Below are positions 40,870-49,740 of a stretch of DNA of 64,000 nt, piece after piece (positions within the stretch are counted from its first letter, which is position 1; each line of letters opens with the position of its first letter). Origin of the DNA: Amphiplicatus sp046296195 (GTDB lineage Bacteria; Pseudomonadota; Alphaproteobacteria; Caulobacterales; Parvularculaceae). The stretch is from positions 1 through 64,000 of the forward strand of contig JBKBLR010000002.1 in assembly GCA_046296195.1 (NCBI GenBank), given 5' to 3'. The notes under the pieces are model-generated. The model was not told the origin of the DNA. It did not search any database and saw only the letters and a list, made by a program, of their open reading frames with translations. The position numbers and the translations under genes were made by a program.

Positions 40870-42174
40870 CTAGATTTCTCTGTACTCGGGCGCCGGTCGG
40901 GCGGCGTCAATCGGCGTCACCTTGATCGCGGTGATCTGATTGCGCCGACGACGCAGGATGCGGAAGCGGAAGCCGTGGAAGGAGAAGGTCTGGCCGACTT
41001 CCGGGATCGATTGAGCCTCATGGATGACGAGACCGGCGATGGTCACCGCCTCATCGTCCGGAAGCGACCAGTCCATCACCCGATTGAGATCGCGGATCGT
41101 CACCGAGCCGTCGACATTGATGGACCCGTCCGCCTGCGGGCGCACGCCCTGCACCGGGCTGTCATGTTCATCCTCGATCTCCCCGACGATCTCCTCGATG
41201 ATGTCTTCCATGGTGACGAGGCCGCGGATGGAGCCGTATTCGTCGACGATGAGCGCGAATTGCTCCTGTCCTTTGCGGAAATTGTCGAGCTGCTCCTGCA
41301 GCGTCGTCGTCTCTGGCGCGAAATAGGGCTTTCTGGCGATGTCGGCGACGACGACCTTCGTCACGTCGCCGTCGAATTCCCAGAGCGCGCGCAGGAAGTC
41401 CTTCACATGAAGCACGCCGACGATGTTCTCGGTGTCGTCCTTGTAAAGAGGGAAACGGGTGTGGCCGGACCTCATCGCCTGCGCGAGCAGCGTCGCGGGC
41501 TTCTCATCGATGTCGAGCATGTCGATCGATTTGCGGTGCACCATGATCTCGCCCACCGTTATTTCATCAAGGTCGAGCGCGCCGCGGACGATGTCTCGCG
41601 CCGTCTTTTCAAGTTCGCCTTCCTCATGGTGTAGATCGACCGCCCCGCGAAGTTCGTCCGCCGCCGAGAAAATCTGCTCTGTATCGGCGGGATTAAGGCC
41701 GAAGACGCCGAGAAACGCCCTGACGACGCCGCGGGCGACATAGGTGACCGGAGAAAACAGGAAGACAATCCAGCGGATGAGCGGCGCGACGAAAAGCGCA
41801 AGCGTGTCGGGGCGAGCGAGCGCGGCGGTTTTCGGGGCGACTTCTGAAAAAAGCACGATGAGGATCGTCATCGTCGCCGTGGCGACGGCGATCGCGACCC
41901 CGCCGGCGCCGAACCAGCCGACGAAGAGGCCTGAGGCCAGCGTCGTCGCCAGGATGTTGACGAGATTGTTGCCGACGAGAATCGCGCCGATCAGCCTTTC
42001 CCGGTCGCGGATAAGCAGATTGACGCGCCGCGCGCGTTTGTCGCCGTCGCTCTCGAGCTTGTGCATGCGCGCCCGCGATGCGGCGGTGAGCGCCGTTTCC
42101 GAGCCGGAAAAGAAGGCGGACATTAAAAGCAGCAGAAGGATCGCAATGATTGTCAGAGCGGCGCCGGGGTCCAT
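40870..42174 (-). CDS. CNNM/CBS-domain protein (CorC/HlyC family)
   Basis: 434 residues: an N-terminal CNNM membrane domain (SAFFSGSETALTAASRARMH and about four helices), a CBS pair (about residues 200-330; VGEIMVHRKSIDML, GLVTMEDIIEEIVGEIEDE) and a C-terminal CorC_HlyC domain (VDGSVTIRDLNRVM). Members are linked to magnesium/cobalt efflux or sodium-magnesium exchange; the old hemolysin name is misleading. Conserved location next to aroB in alphaproteobacteria. Confidence 0.92.
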   Translation of the reverse strand: MDPGAALTIIAILLLLLMSAFFSGSETALTAASRARMHKLESDGDKRARRVNLLIRDRERLIGAILVGNNLVNILATTLASGLFVGWFGAGGVAIAVATATMTILIVLFSEVAPKTAALARPDTLALFVAPLIRWIVFLFSPVTYVARGVVRAFLGVFGLNPADTEQIFSAADELRGAVDLHHEEGELEKTARDIVRGALDLDEITVGEIMVHRKSIDMLDIDEKPATLLAQAMRSGHTRFPLYKDDTENIVGVLHVKDFLRALWEFDGDVTKVVVADIARKPYFAPETTTLQEQLDNFRKGQEQFALIVDEYGSIRGLVTMEDIIEEIVGEIEDEHDSPVQGVRPQADGSINVDGSVTIRDLNRVMDWSLPDDEAVTIAGLVIHEAQSIPEVGQTFSFHGFRFRILRRRRNQITAIKVTPIDAARPAPEYREI

Positions 42175-42213
42175 GGGGCCTTTCGTGCGTTGTTATTCAT
42201 CAAGAACGTCAAC

Positions 42214-43326
42214 TTATCGCCGGGACGCGACTAGAAAGCGCAGCACTCTCGACGGGTCGACGTCGCGGGCGACGAAGGCTTCACCGAGCGCGCGGGCCAG
42301 AATGAGGGTCAGGCGGCCCTGTTCGATTTTCTTGTCCTGCATCATCGAGGTCAGCATCGATTCCGGCGTGATGCTCGCCGCGCCGTCGATGTCGCCGATG
42401 CCGGCCGGAAGTCCGATAGCGCGCAAGTGCGCTTTAAGGCGCGCAGCGGCGTCTTGCGGGCAAAGTCCTTCGCTGGCGGAAAAGTCGAAGGCGAGGCCCA
42501 TGCCGGCGGCGACCGCTTCGCCGTGAAGCAGCCCGCCCGAATAGCCGAAAGCCGCCTCAAGCGCGTGGCCGAAGGTGTGACCGAGATTGAGGAGCGCGCG
42601 GTCGCCTTCTTCACGCTCATCCCGTGAAACGACATCGGCCTTGGCGGCGCAGGACCGGAGGACGGCGGCGCGGCGCGCGGCTCGGTCGCCGGCGAGAAGT
42701 CTTGCGCCGTTCTCTTCGAGCCAGGCGAAGAAAGGCGCATCGCCGAGCGCGCCGTATTTCACGATCTCGGCGTAGCCTGCGCGCAGGTCGCGGGCCGGCA
42801 ATGTCTCGAGCGCGCCGATGTCGGCGAGCACGATCGCGGGCTGATGAAAGGCGCCGATGAGGTTCTTGCCATGGCGGGCGTTGATCGCCGTCTTCCCGCC
42901 GACGCTGCTGTCGACTTGCGCAAGGAGCGTCGTCGGGATCTGCGCAAAACGGCAGCCGCGCCGGAGAATGGAGGCGGCGAATCCGGCGAGGTCGCCGATG
43001 ACGCCGCCGCCGAAGGCGGCGATGAGATCGCCGCGTTCGACGCCGAGCCCGAGCAGCGTCTCGCACAGATCTTCGAGCTGAGCGAAGGATTTCGTCGCCT
43101 CGCCGGGCGGCAGAACGACCATCTCCGCTTGAACGCCGGCGGCGGCGAGCGCGCGCCTCATTCGGGCGCCGAGCGCGGCCTCGACATTTGCGTCCGTCAC
43201 GACCGCGATGAATGGGCGCTTCAAAAGCGGCGCCAGGTAAACGCCTGCGTCGTCGATGAGGTCGTCGCCGACGATGATGTCATAGCGTCGCGACGCCGGA
43301 GAAACTGTGAGGCGTTGCGCGGTCAT
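42214..43326 (-). CDS. aroB: 3-dehydroquinate synthase
   Basis: Second step of the shikimate pathway, NAD- and divalent-metal-dependent. 370 residues with VVLPPGEATKSFAQLE, GGGVIGDLAGFAAS (NAD loop), TTLLAQVDSSVGGKTAINARHGKNLIG split across the substrate site, and the zinc-binding NLGHTFGHALEA. Overlaps aroK by 4 nt, so the two are co-translated. Confidence 0.96.
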   Translation of the reverse strand: MTAQRLTVSPASRRYDIIVGDDLIDDAGVYLAPLLKRPFIAVVTDANVEAALGARMRRALAAAGVQAEMVVLPPGEATKSFAQLEDLCETLLGLGVERGDLIAAFGGGVIGDLAGFAASILRRGCRFAQIPTTLLAQVDSSVGGKTAINARHGKNLIGAFHQPAIVLADIGALETLPARDLRAGYAEIVKYGALGDAPFFAWLEENGARLLAGDRAARRAAVLRSCAAKADVVSRDEREEGDRALLNLGHTFGHALEAAFGYSGGLLHGEAVAAGMGLAFDFSASEGLCPQDAAARLKAHLRAIGLPAGIGDIDGAASITPESMLTSMMQDKKIEQGRLTLILARALGEAFVARDVDPSRVLRFLVASRR

Positions 43327-43892
43327 GCGATGGCCTTTGCTGCTAGATGGCTTTCAAGCGCGGCCAGGATCGCCGTCACCGTTCTGCCGTGCGCGCCGGG
43401 CTGGCTGTCGACAGTCAGCGTGGCCGCTTCATAATGGGGCGCGCGTTCGGCGAGCAGGCGGGAGATCGTCTCCTTCGGGTCCCCTTTTTTAAGCAGCGGA
43501 CGGGTCGGACGCCGGGTCGCGCGTTTGACGAGCGTGTCGATGTCCGCGCGCAGCCAGATCGATATCGCCTTGTCGTGGATGAGGGCGCGCGTCTCGGGGC
43601 TGGTCAAGGCGCCGCCGCCCGTCGCCAGCACGATCGGCCCGCCGGCGAGCAGCCGGGCGATCACCTTGGCCTCTCCCTGGCGGAAGCTCGACTCGCCATG
43701 TTTCTCGAACAGCTCCGCAACGCTCATGCCGGCCGCCGCTTCAATTTCGGCGTCAGCGTCGTGAAAGGGCAGGGCGAGCGCCCCGGCGAGGCGACGGCCT
43801 ATGGTTGTCTTGCCTGCGCCCATCATGCCGACAAGGACGATCGGCCGATCGACGGCGGGGGCGGGGAAAACCTTTCGGCGCGAGCCTGGCAT
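43323..43892 (-). CDS. aroK: Shikimate kinase
   Basis: Phosphorylates shikimate at O3. 189 residues: Walker A LVGMMGAGKTTIGRRLA, shikimate-binding DADAEIEAAAGMSVAELF (DxD), FRQGEAKV and GGGAL, lid RPLLKKGDP. The N-terminus is about 18 residues longer than the E. coli enzyme. It is divergent from a small membrane gene leading to xerD, the usual alphaproteobacterial layout. Confidence 0.95.
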   Translation of the reverse strand: MPGSRRKVFPAPAVDRPIVLVGMMGAGKTTIGRRLAGALALPFHDADAEIEAAAGMSVAELFEKHGESSFRQGEAKVIARLLAGGPIVLATGGGALTSPETRALIHDKAISIWLRADIDTLVKRATRRPTRPLLKKGDPKETISRLLAERAPHYEAATLTVDSQPGAHGRTVTAILAALESHLAAKAIA

Positions 43893-44008
43893 AGCGCATC
43901 AAAGCTTTAGTGACGCCCGGGCGACGGCGCCAGTGGCCATCCTTCAACGGGGCGCCAAGCTGGTCTAGAAAGACGCCATCTGATTCGAACTGTCTCCGGG
44001 AGCCGCCT

Positions 44009-44137
44009 TTGCGTTTCGCCGTCGCCATTGTCGTGATCGCTCTTTTGACCCTCGTCGGGCTCTATGTGTTTGGCCTCACCCTCGAGCCGGACACCCGAAC
44101 CATCGAGCAGGATGCGATCGGTGTCACGAATGTTTAG
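44009..44137 (+). CDS. 42-residue membrane protein upstream of xerD
   Basis: Encoded from TTG 44009, with GGGAG 6 nt upstream. The product is a single hydrophobic helix (FAVAIVVIALLTLVGLYVFG) followed by an acidic tail LEPDTRTIEQDAIG. A similar small ORF with an LEP-TRTIEQ-A tail is, as I recall, found upstream of xerD in several alphaproteobacteria, so it is likely real. It overlaps the following gene by 17 nt. Function unknown. Confidence 0.65.
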   Translation: MRFAVAIVVIALLTLVGLYVFGLTLEPDTRTIEQDAIGVTNV

Positions 44138-45716
44138 GGCGCTCGGTCTTTTCAGCGCGCTTTTGGTGGGAGCGGCGGCGTCCGCGCAAACCGCCCCGCT
44201 GGCGCCGGTCGAGCAGACGGCGCTGGCGCGGGACGTGTTTGGAACGGGCGTCCTCGATCGTGACGCCGGCGCGCTTGACGCCAGCCTCTGGCGCGGGGCT
44301 GAGGCCCGGATCGTCGGCGGGCTCATGAGCGGGGTTCCGGCGCGTCCTTCCTCGCCTTCGATCGGCGTCGCTGCGCGGCGGATCCTGCTTTCTGGAGGGG
44401 ACGCGCCGGCGGGCGCGACCGCCGCTCTGGGCGGGGCGCGGCTGAAGGCGCTTGTCCGGCTCGGCCTCATCGACGAGGCGCGGGAGATTGAGAGCCTCGC
44501 GGTCGGCGACAAATCCGATCCGAGCGTTCTTGAGGCGATGGCGACCGCCGATCTCCTCGCCGGAGACGCCGCGGCTGCCTGCGCCAAGGTTCAACGCATC
44601 GCCTCCCCGCGCGACAGCGCCGATGGCGCCAAGCTGCGCGCCTTCTGTTACGCCGTCGCCGGCGAGCTTGACGCCGCCGACCTCGCTTTAGGACTCCTGC
44701 GCGAACGCGGCCGGCTTTCCGCCGCGGACGAGGCGATCCTTGGGCCGCTGGCGGTCGGCGGCAAGCCCAAGGCGGGCGCCGCAGCGATCGACGCCGTCCA
44801 TTATGGTGCGCTGCGTTATGCTGGCGTTCCGCCCGCTTTTTGGCCGCTCGCCGAAGCAGGCGTCCAGAAGGCGGTCGCGGCGGATGCGGCGGCGCCCCTC
44901 GGCGCCAGGCTGGCGGCTGCGCGGCGCGCCGCGGCGATGGGGGTTATGAGCGCGGCGGCGCTTCGGACCCTGTTTGGCGGGGCGCCGGTTGATGTCGCTG
45001 TGGTTGCCGGCGGGCCGGAGAGTTTCCGTCAGCGGCCGGACGATCCCGTCGCGATCGCCGCCGTCTTTCAGTCCGTGCGCTCGCGCGCCGCGCCCGAATT
45101 CGCGCGCGACCGCGCCGCGACCGTCGCCGGCGTCTTTTCCGCTGTGCGTGATTTCGAAACGCTGTTCCTTGCGGCGGCGCTGTTCGCTGATGAGGTGAAG
45201 GGTTTTGACGGCCTTGTCGTCAGCCGCCCCGAGGCGGAGGCCTTTGCGCTCGCCAGGCTTGCGCTCGGCGACGTCGCCGCGGCTGAAAACTGGCTTGCCG
45301 CAGGAGATGTCGCCGGCGCCGGGGCGAGTTCCGACATTCCTGCGCTGGTCGCCGCGGCGAAGTCGGGCGAGGGGCCTGCAACGACCGTCGAAGCGCGCCC
45401 TAGCCGGGACCTGGCGCTCGCCGTGGACGGCGTGATCGAGGCGGCGGCGGAAAGGATCACGGGTCAGGCAGCGCTGGCCGCGATCGCCAGCTCCGACCTT
45501 GCTGCTGCGGGCGATCCCGTCGCCGACATCGTCGTCGTGCGCGGCCTTTCGATCGCCGGGCTCAATGATCTCGCGCGTCGACGCGCCATCGAACGCTTGC
45601 TGCAGAGCCGCTTTGCGCGCGCTTTGCCCGCTTCAGACTCTGCGACGCCGGCCGCCGCGCCGGCCGTCCCGGTGAAGGGGCCGGCGCCGCGCTTGAAGCC
45701 GGCGCCCTCCCGGTGA
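44121..45716 (+). CDS. Secreted/periplasmic helical-repeat protein, unknown function
   Basis: 531 residues with a signal peptide (FRALGLFSALLVGAAASAQT). The body is almost entirely Ala/Leu-rich helices, resembling TPR-like or armadillo-type solenoids (LVRLGLIDEAREIESLAV, ALARLALGDVAAAENWLAAG), with no catalytic motif. The C-terminus is Pro/Ala-rich (AAPAVPVKGPAPRLKPAP). GTG 44121 has AGGA 8 nt upstream; ATG 44130 in the same frame is an alternative. It overlaps both neighbours, including xerD by 4 nt (GTGA), so it is in the xerD operon. Confidence 0.75.
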   Translation: MSRMFRALGLFSALLVGAAASAQTAPLAPVEQTALARDVFGTGVLDRDAGALDASLWRGAEARIVGGLMSGVPARPSSPSIGVAARRILLSGGDAPAGATAALGGARLKALVRLGLIDEAREIESLAVGDKSDPSVLEAMATADLLAGDAAAACAKVQRIASPRDSADGAKLRAFCYAVAGELDAADLALGLLRERGRLSAADEAILGPLAVGGKPKAGAAAIDAVHYGALRYAGVPPAFWPLAEAGVQKAVAADAAAPLGARLAAARRAAAMGVMSAAALRTLFGGAPVDVAVVAGGPESFRQRPDDPVAIAAVFQSVRSRAAPEFARDRAATVAGVFSAVRDFETLFLAAALFADEVKGFDGLVVSRPEAEAFALARLALGDVAAAENWLAAGDVAGAGASSDIPALVAAAKSGEGPATTVEARPSRDLALAVDGVIEAAAERITGQAALAAIASSDLAAAGDPVADIVVVRGLSIAGLNDLARRRAIERLLQSRFARALPASDSATPAAAPAVPVKGPAPRLKPAPSR

Positions 45717-46672
45717 ACCTACGGGCGAAAGAAGTGGGCGAGGGCGATGAGGCCCTCATTGCGCTCTTTCTCGAAATGATGACGGTCGACCGCAACGCGG
45801 CTCCAATGACGCTGAAAAATTATGGCCGCGACCTGGCGCGGTTCTCGGCGTTCATCCGGAAACGGAAGGAAACGCTGCTGACCGCCGGCGCGGACGACAT
45901 CGCGGCGTTTCTTTCAGGGCTCGAAGAAGACGGTCGGTCGCCGGCGACGGCGGCGTTAAAAATATCCGCGTTGCGACAGTTTTTCGCTTTCCTTTATGAA
46001 GAGGGGCGACGCGCCGACAACCCGGCGCGTCGCGTCGACCGTCCGCGCACGCGCAGGCCCTTGCCGAAGGTGCTCACCGAGGAGGAGGCGGCGCGCCTCG
46101 CTGATGCGGCGTCAGGCGCCGATCCGCCTTCGTTGCGCCTGCGCGCAATGGTCGAACTCCTCTATTCGGCGGGTCTCAGGGTGTCGGAGCTCGTATCGAT
46201 GCCGCTCGCTGCGGCGGCGCGCGGCGAGGCGATTCTCGTGCGCGGCAAGGGAGGTCGCGAAAGGCTTGTTCCTGTGGGCGCGCCAGCGCGCGCGGCGCTC
46301 GACGCCTATCTGCAGGTGCGAGCGGCGTTCCTGCCGAGGGACCGGAAAGGCGATCTCCTGCCGTCCCCGTTCCTGTTTCCTTCGCGCGGAAAAACCGGTC
46401 ATGTCACGGCCGCGCGCTTCGCCCAAATGTTGAAAGGCCTCGCCGCGTCCGCCGGCGTGCCGCCGGACCGGGTGTCGCCTCACGTCCTGCGTCACGCCTT
46501 CGCCACGCACCTGCTTTCAGGAGGCGCCGATCTCAGAAGCGTTCAGGCGATGCTCGGCCACGCCGACATCACCACGACGCAGATCTACACTCATGTCGCG
46601 GAGGACCGCCTCAAGGATCTCGTATTCACCGCCCACCCGCTGGTCAGGAAGCGGAAGGCGCCCGCTGCTTGA
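45713..46672 (+). CDS. xerD: Site-specific tyrosine recombinase XerD
   Basis: Resolves chromosome dimers at dif with XerC under FtsK. 319 residues. All catalytic residues are present: Arg156 (GLRVSEL), Lys179 (RGKGGRERLVP), His257 and Arg260 (SPHVLRHAFATHLL), His283 (MLGHADITT) and nucleophile Tyr292 (QIYTHV). N-terminal core-binding domain is normal (MTLKNYGRDLARF). GTG start. The position facing aroK-aroB and before accA argues for the housekeeping recombinase, not a phage integrase. Confidence 0.95.
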   Translation: MNLRAKEVGEGDEALIALFLEMMTVDRNAAPMTLKNYGRDLARFSAFIRKRKETLLTAGADDIAAFLSGLEEDGRSPATAALKISALRQFFAFLYEEGRRADNPARRVDRPRTRRPLPKVLTEEEAARLADAASGADPPSLRLRAMVELLYSAGLRVSELVSMPLAAAARGEAILVRGKGGRERLVPVGAPARAALDAYLQVRAAFLPRDRKGDLLPSPFLFPSRGKTGHVTAARFAQMLKGLAASAGVPPDRVSPHVLRHAFATHLLSGGADLRSVQAMLGHADITTTQIYTHVAEDRLKDLVFTAHPLVRKRKAPAA

Positions 46673-46703
46673 TGGATGCCGCGGCGAAGCCTAGGAGTTT
46701 GGC

Positions 46704-47672
46704 ATGCTTAAATATCTCGACTTTGAAAAGCCGATCGCTGAACTCGACGGACGCATCGAGGAACTGCGGCGCCACGGCGCCGAGAAGGAAAACGTCGCGG
46801 ACGAGATCCGGCGGCTGGAAGCGCGGTCGCATGAGGTGCTCAAGGAAACCTACCGAAACCTGACGCGCTGGCAGAAGACGCTCGTCGCGCGTCACGCCGA
46901 GCGGCCGCATTTCTCCGATTATGTGCGCCTGCTGACAGAAGACTTCACGCCGATCGCCGGCGACCGCGCGTTCGGAGAGGACTCGGCGATCATCGGCGGT
47001 CCGGCGCGCTTTCGCGGCCGTTCGGTGATGATCATCGGCCATGAAAAGGGCTCGGACACGGCGAGCCGCGTGAAGCACAATTTCGGCATGGCGAATCCCG
47101 AGGGCTACCGCAAGGCGATCCGTCTGATGGACATGGCGGAACGGTTCAGGCTCCCCGTCATCACCCTCGTCGACACGCCCGGCGCCTATCCGGGGCGCGG
47201 CGCCGAAGAGCGTGGACAGGCCGAGGCGATCGCCTCGTGTACGGAGCGCTGCCTGTCGCTCGGCGCGCCGCTCGTCGCCGCGATCGTCGGCGAAGGCGGG
47301 TCAGGCGGCGCCGTCGCGCTCGCTGCGGCGAACACGGTGCTGATGTTCGAGCATTCGGTCTATTCGGTGATTTCGCCCGAAGGCTGCGCATCGATCCTCT
47401 GGAAGGACGCGCAAGGGAAAGGCGACAGCAAGGCGCCCGACGCCGCCGAAGCGATGAAGATTTCCGCCGAGGATCTGAAATCGCTCGCCGTGATCGACGC
47501 CATCGTGCCGGAGCCGGTCGGCGGCGCCCATCGCGATCCCGCGCAGGCGGTCGAGCGCCTTGGCGATGCGATCGAAGAATCGCTCGACGAACTCGCCGGC
47601 CTGTCGCCGGACGAGTTGCGCCGGCATCGGCGCCAGAAATTCCTGGCCATCGGCCGCGCGGGCCTTGCCTGA
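46704..47672 (+). CDS. accA: Acetyl-CoA carboxylase carboxyltransferase subunit alpha
   Basis: Forms malonyl-CoA with AccD in fatty acid synthesis. 322 residues: N-terminal LDFEKPIAELDGRIEELR, FGMANPEGYRKAIRLM, LVDTPGAYPGRGAEERGQAE and the oxyanion-type GEGGSGGAVALAAAN. AGGAG lies 7 nt before the ATG. Ends 6 bp from the convergent upp stop. Confidence 0.96.
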   Translation: MLKYLDFEKPIAELDGRIEELRRHGAEKENVADEIRRLEARSHEVLKETYRNLTRWQKTLVARHAERPHFSDYVRLLTEDFTPIAGDRAFGEDSAIIGGPARFRGRSVMIIGHEKGSDTASRVKHNFGMANPEGYRKAIRLMDMAERFRLPVITLVDTPGAYPGRGAEERGQAEAIASCTERCLSLGAPLVAAIVGEGGSGGAVALAAANTVLMFEHSVYSVISPEGCASILWKDAQGKGDSKAPDAAEAMKISAEDLKSLAVIDAIVPEPVGGAHRDPAQAVERLGDAIEESLDELAGLSPDELRRHRRQKFLAIGRAGLA

Positions 47673-47678
47673 GATTGG

Positions 47679-48305
47679 TCAGGCCGTCCCGTAAATGCGG
47701 TCCCCCGCGTCCCCGAGCCCGGGCAGGATGTACCCCTTTTCGTTGAGCTGGCGGTCGACCGCGGCGGTGAAGATCGGCACATCCGGATGAGCAGCCTCGA
47801 CGGCTGCGACGCCTTCCGGCGCGGCGAGCAGGCACATGAACCGCAAACGCCGCGCGCCAGAGTCCTTGAGGCGCTTCAACGCGAAGACGACCGAATTGCC
47901 GGTCGCCAGCATCGGGTCGACGACGATCACCTCGCGCTCGCCGATCGCCTCGGGAAGCTTCAGGTAGTACTGGACGGGCTTCAGCGTTGCGTGATCCCGA
48001 TAAAGCCCGATATGGCCGACGCGCGCTTCAGGCACGAGATCGAGCATGCCTTCGAGAAGCCCGTTGCCGGCGCGCAGGATCGACACGAAGCATAGGCGCC
48101 GCCCCTCGAGCCATGGAAACCGGCCGCGCTCCAGCGGCGTTTCGATCTCGCGCGTTCCAAGCTCGAGGTCTTTCGTGACCTCATAGGCGAGCAGGAAGGA
48201 GATTTCCCGCAAGGTCTGCCGGAATAGCGCGTTGCCGGTCGACTTTTCGCGCATGAGCGTGAGTTTGTGCTGGACGAGCGGGTGTCTGACGATAGTGAGG
48301 GCCAT
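47679..48305 (-). CDS. upp: Uracil phosphoribosyltransferase
   Basis: Salvages uracil to UMP with PRPP. 208 residues: ILRAGNGLLEGMLDLVP, PRPP loop VVDPMLATGNSVVFAL, and uracil-binding C-terminal LNEKGYILPGLGDAGDR. It is divergent from an oxygenase-cytosine deaminase pair 65 bp away; deaminase plus Upp would form a cytosine to UMP salvage route. Confidence 0.95.
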   Translation of the reverse strand: MALTIVRHPLVQHKLTLMREKSTGNALFRQTLREISFLLAYEVTKDLELGTREIETPLERGRFPWLEGRRLCFVSILRAGNGLLEGMLDLVPEARVGHIGLYRDHATLKPVQYYLKLPEAIGEREVIVVDPMLATGNSVVFALKRLKDSGARRLRFMCLLAAPEGVAAVEAAHPDVPIFTAAVDRQLNEKGYILPGLGDAGDRIYGTA

Positions 48306-48370
48306 GCGCCGACATTGCGTCGCCGCGCGGCTCCCGGCAAGATCGCCATGTAGCCGCCAGCTGTCTTCTT

Positions 48371-49030
48371 ATGCAGGAAGCCGCCGTCGAAAAGCCGCAG
48401 GTGCGGGCGATCTTCCCGACCTACATCCTTGAGACGCGCGTCAAGGATTGGGAATCTTTGAATTCCGGCCTTCAGGCGGTCATTGCGCAAAAGCGCGCAA
48501 GCGATCCGGGCATTTCCCGCTCCAATCTCGGCGGCTGGCACTCTGACACCGACATGCTCCGTTGGGGCGGCGAGCCGGCGCGCCGGCTTGGTCTGGCGGC
48601 GTTGCAGCTCTGCGGCGCCTATACGCACGACAAGGGAATGCGGGAGGCAGCGCCGCGCTTCGAAATGGGCCTCGAAATGTGGGCGAATGCCTCGCCGCCC
48701 GGCGCATCGAACCAGATGCACGCCCACCCTGGCTGCGTCTGGTCGGCCGTTTACTATGTCGATGACGGCGGCGAGGCGGCATCGGGCAAGCTCGTCTTGC
48801 ACGATCCGCGCTTTCCGATGAATCGCATGGCGGCGCCCGATCTCGTCTTCGCGGCGGAGGGAGAAATGGAACCGATGCGTGTCGAGATCGCGCCTGAGCC
48901 CGGCAAGCTTGTGGCCTTCCCCTCATGGCTGATGCACAGCGTGACTGCCCATCAGGGGCGGCGCGAGCGCATCTCGATCGCGCTCAACATCATGGCGATC
49001 CCGGTGCGCAAGACGAAGGCGGGCGGCTGA
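48371..49030 (+). CDS. Putative 2-oxoglutarate/Fe(II)-type oxygenase (TIGR02466-like family)
   Basis: 219 residues resembling the phage/bacterial family of putative 2OG-Fe(II) oxygenases. Candidate metal ligands are in NQMHAHPGCVWSAVYYVDD (His117/His119) and His189 in AFPSWLMHSVTAH, with Arg200 in RERISIALN as the likely 2-oxoglutarate carboxylate binder. The early DPGISRSNLGGWHSD is also typical. Substrate unknown. Its stop and the next gene's start share TGATG, so oxygenase and deaminase are probably made together. Confidence 0.8.
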   Translation: MQEAAVEKPQVRAIFPTYILETRVKDWESLNSGLQAVIAQKRASDPGISRSNLGGWHSDTDMLRWGGEPARRLGLAALQLCGAYTHDKGMREAAPRFEMGLEMWANASPPGASNQMHAHPGCVWSAVYYVDDGGEAASGKLVLHDPRFPMNRMAAPDLVFAAEGEMEPMRVEIAPEPGKLVAFPSWLMHSVTAHQGRRERISIALNIMAIPVRKTKAGG

Positions 49031-49479
49031 TGACTCTGACCGGCTGGGATCTGCGCTTTGCCGAACTTGCCTTCCTCGAAGCCAAGAAGAGCGCCGACAA
49101 TGGCGGCCTGCCGATCGGTTCGGCGCTGGCGGCCGGCGAAAGGCTGATCGCGTCGGGTCATAACCAGCGCGTGCAGAAAGGCGATCCCATCCTCCACGGC
49201 GAAATGGACTGCCTGAGAAATGCCGGTCGCCAAAAGACCTATCGCGGCATGACACTCTATACCTCGCTCTCGCCGTGTTTGATGTGCGCCGGAACGATCG
49301 CTCAGTTCAGGATCGCACGCCTCGTCATCAACGACACGGTCAATTTCGGCGGCAATGAGGACTGGCTCCGCGCAAGGGGCGTCGAGGTGATCGACCTTCA
49401 GCACGCGGACTCAATCGACCTGATGGCCCGGTTCATCCGCGAGCATCCCGCACTCTGGAATGAGGATATCGGGGCCTGA
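49030..49479 (+). CDS. Cytosine deaminase, yeast Fcy1-like (CDA-fold nucleobase deaminase)
   Basis: 149 residues. Zinc site HGE (His56, catalytic Glu58) and SPCLMC (Cys83, Cys86). The overall pattern follows yeast Fcy1 closely: GLPIGSAL, ASGHNQRVQKGDPILHGE, LYTSLSPC, VNFGGNEDWLRARG and the C-terminal WNEDIGA (Fcy1 ends in WFEDIGE). It therefore probably deaminates cytosine (or a modified cytosine) to uracil, unlike the TIM-barrel CodA of E. coli. Neighbouring upp would take the uracil. Overlaps the oxygenase stop. Confidence 0.87.
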   Translation: MTLTGWDLRFAELAFLEAKKSADNGGLPIGSALAAGERLIASGHNQRVQKGDPILHGEMDCLRNAGRQKTYRGMTLYTSLSPCLMCAGTIAQFRIARLVINDTVNFGGNEDWLRARGVEVIDLQHADSIDLMARFIREHPALWNEDIGA

Positions 49480-49489
49480 CCGGCGTTCA

Positions 49490-49561
49490 TTGACAATTAA
49501 CCCGGGCGCGCCCATATGCCTTTCATCGTCTGCCGCCTTATACCCCTGTACAGGGGGCGGC
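49490..49561 (+). promoter_or_regulatory. Promoter-like sequence and palindrome in the DEAD-box helicase leader
   Basis: TTGACA at 49490-49495 is followed 17 nt later by CATATG, a weak -10. Downstream, CCCCTGTACAGGGG (49543-49556) is a perfect 14-bp palindrome flanked by GCCGC/GCGGC arms (49532-49536, 49557-49561), so the transcript could fold into a long hairpin. The helicase starts 180 nt further on, giving a long 5' leader. The region 49480-49740 contains no gene. Confidence 0.4.
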
Positions 49562-49740
49562 ATGACGGGGGCGGCGTGAAGCGCTGCGGGGAAAAATCCC
49601 GACATTGAAGCCCCCGTCTTTGGATTTGAAAAACCATACGCCCTATCTCACGCGGGTCGTCCCCTGAACGCAGGGCCTTGCTCGCCGCGCAACGACCGTC
49701 GTGCGTCAAAGGTTCCTGCAAGCCATGATGGACTTTGAAC

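Noticed and set aside
45713..46672. XerD as a phage integrase marking a mobile element
   Set aside because: Housekeeping XerD features and the conserved aroK-xerD-accA context; no attachment repeats or phage genes nearby.
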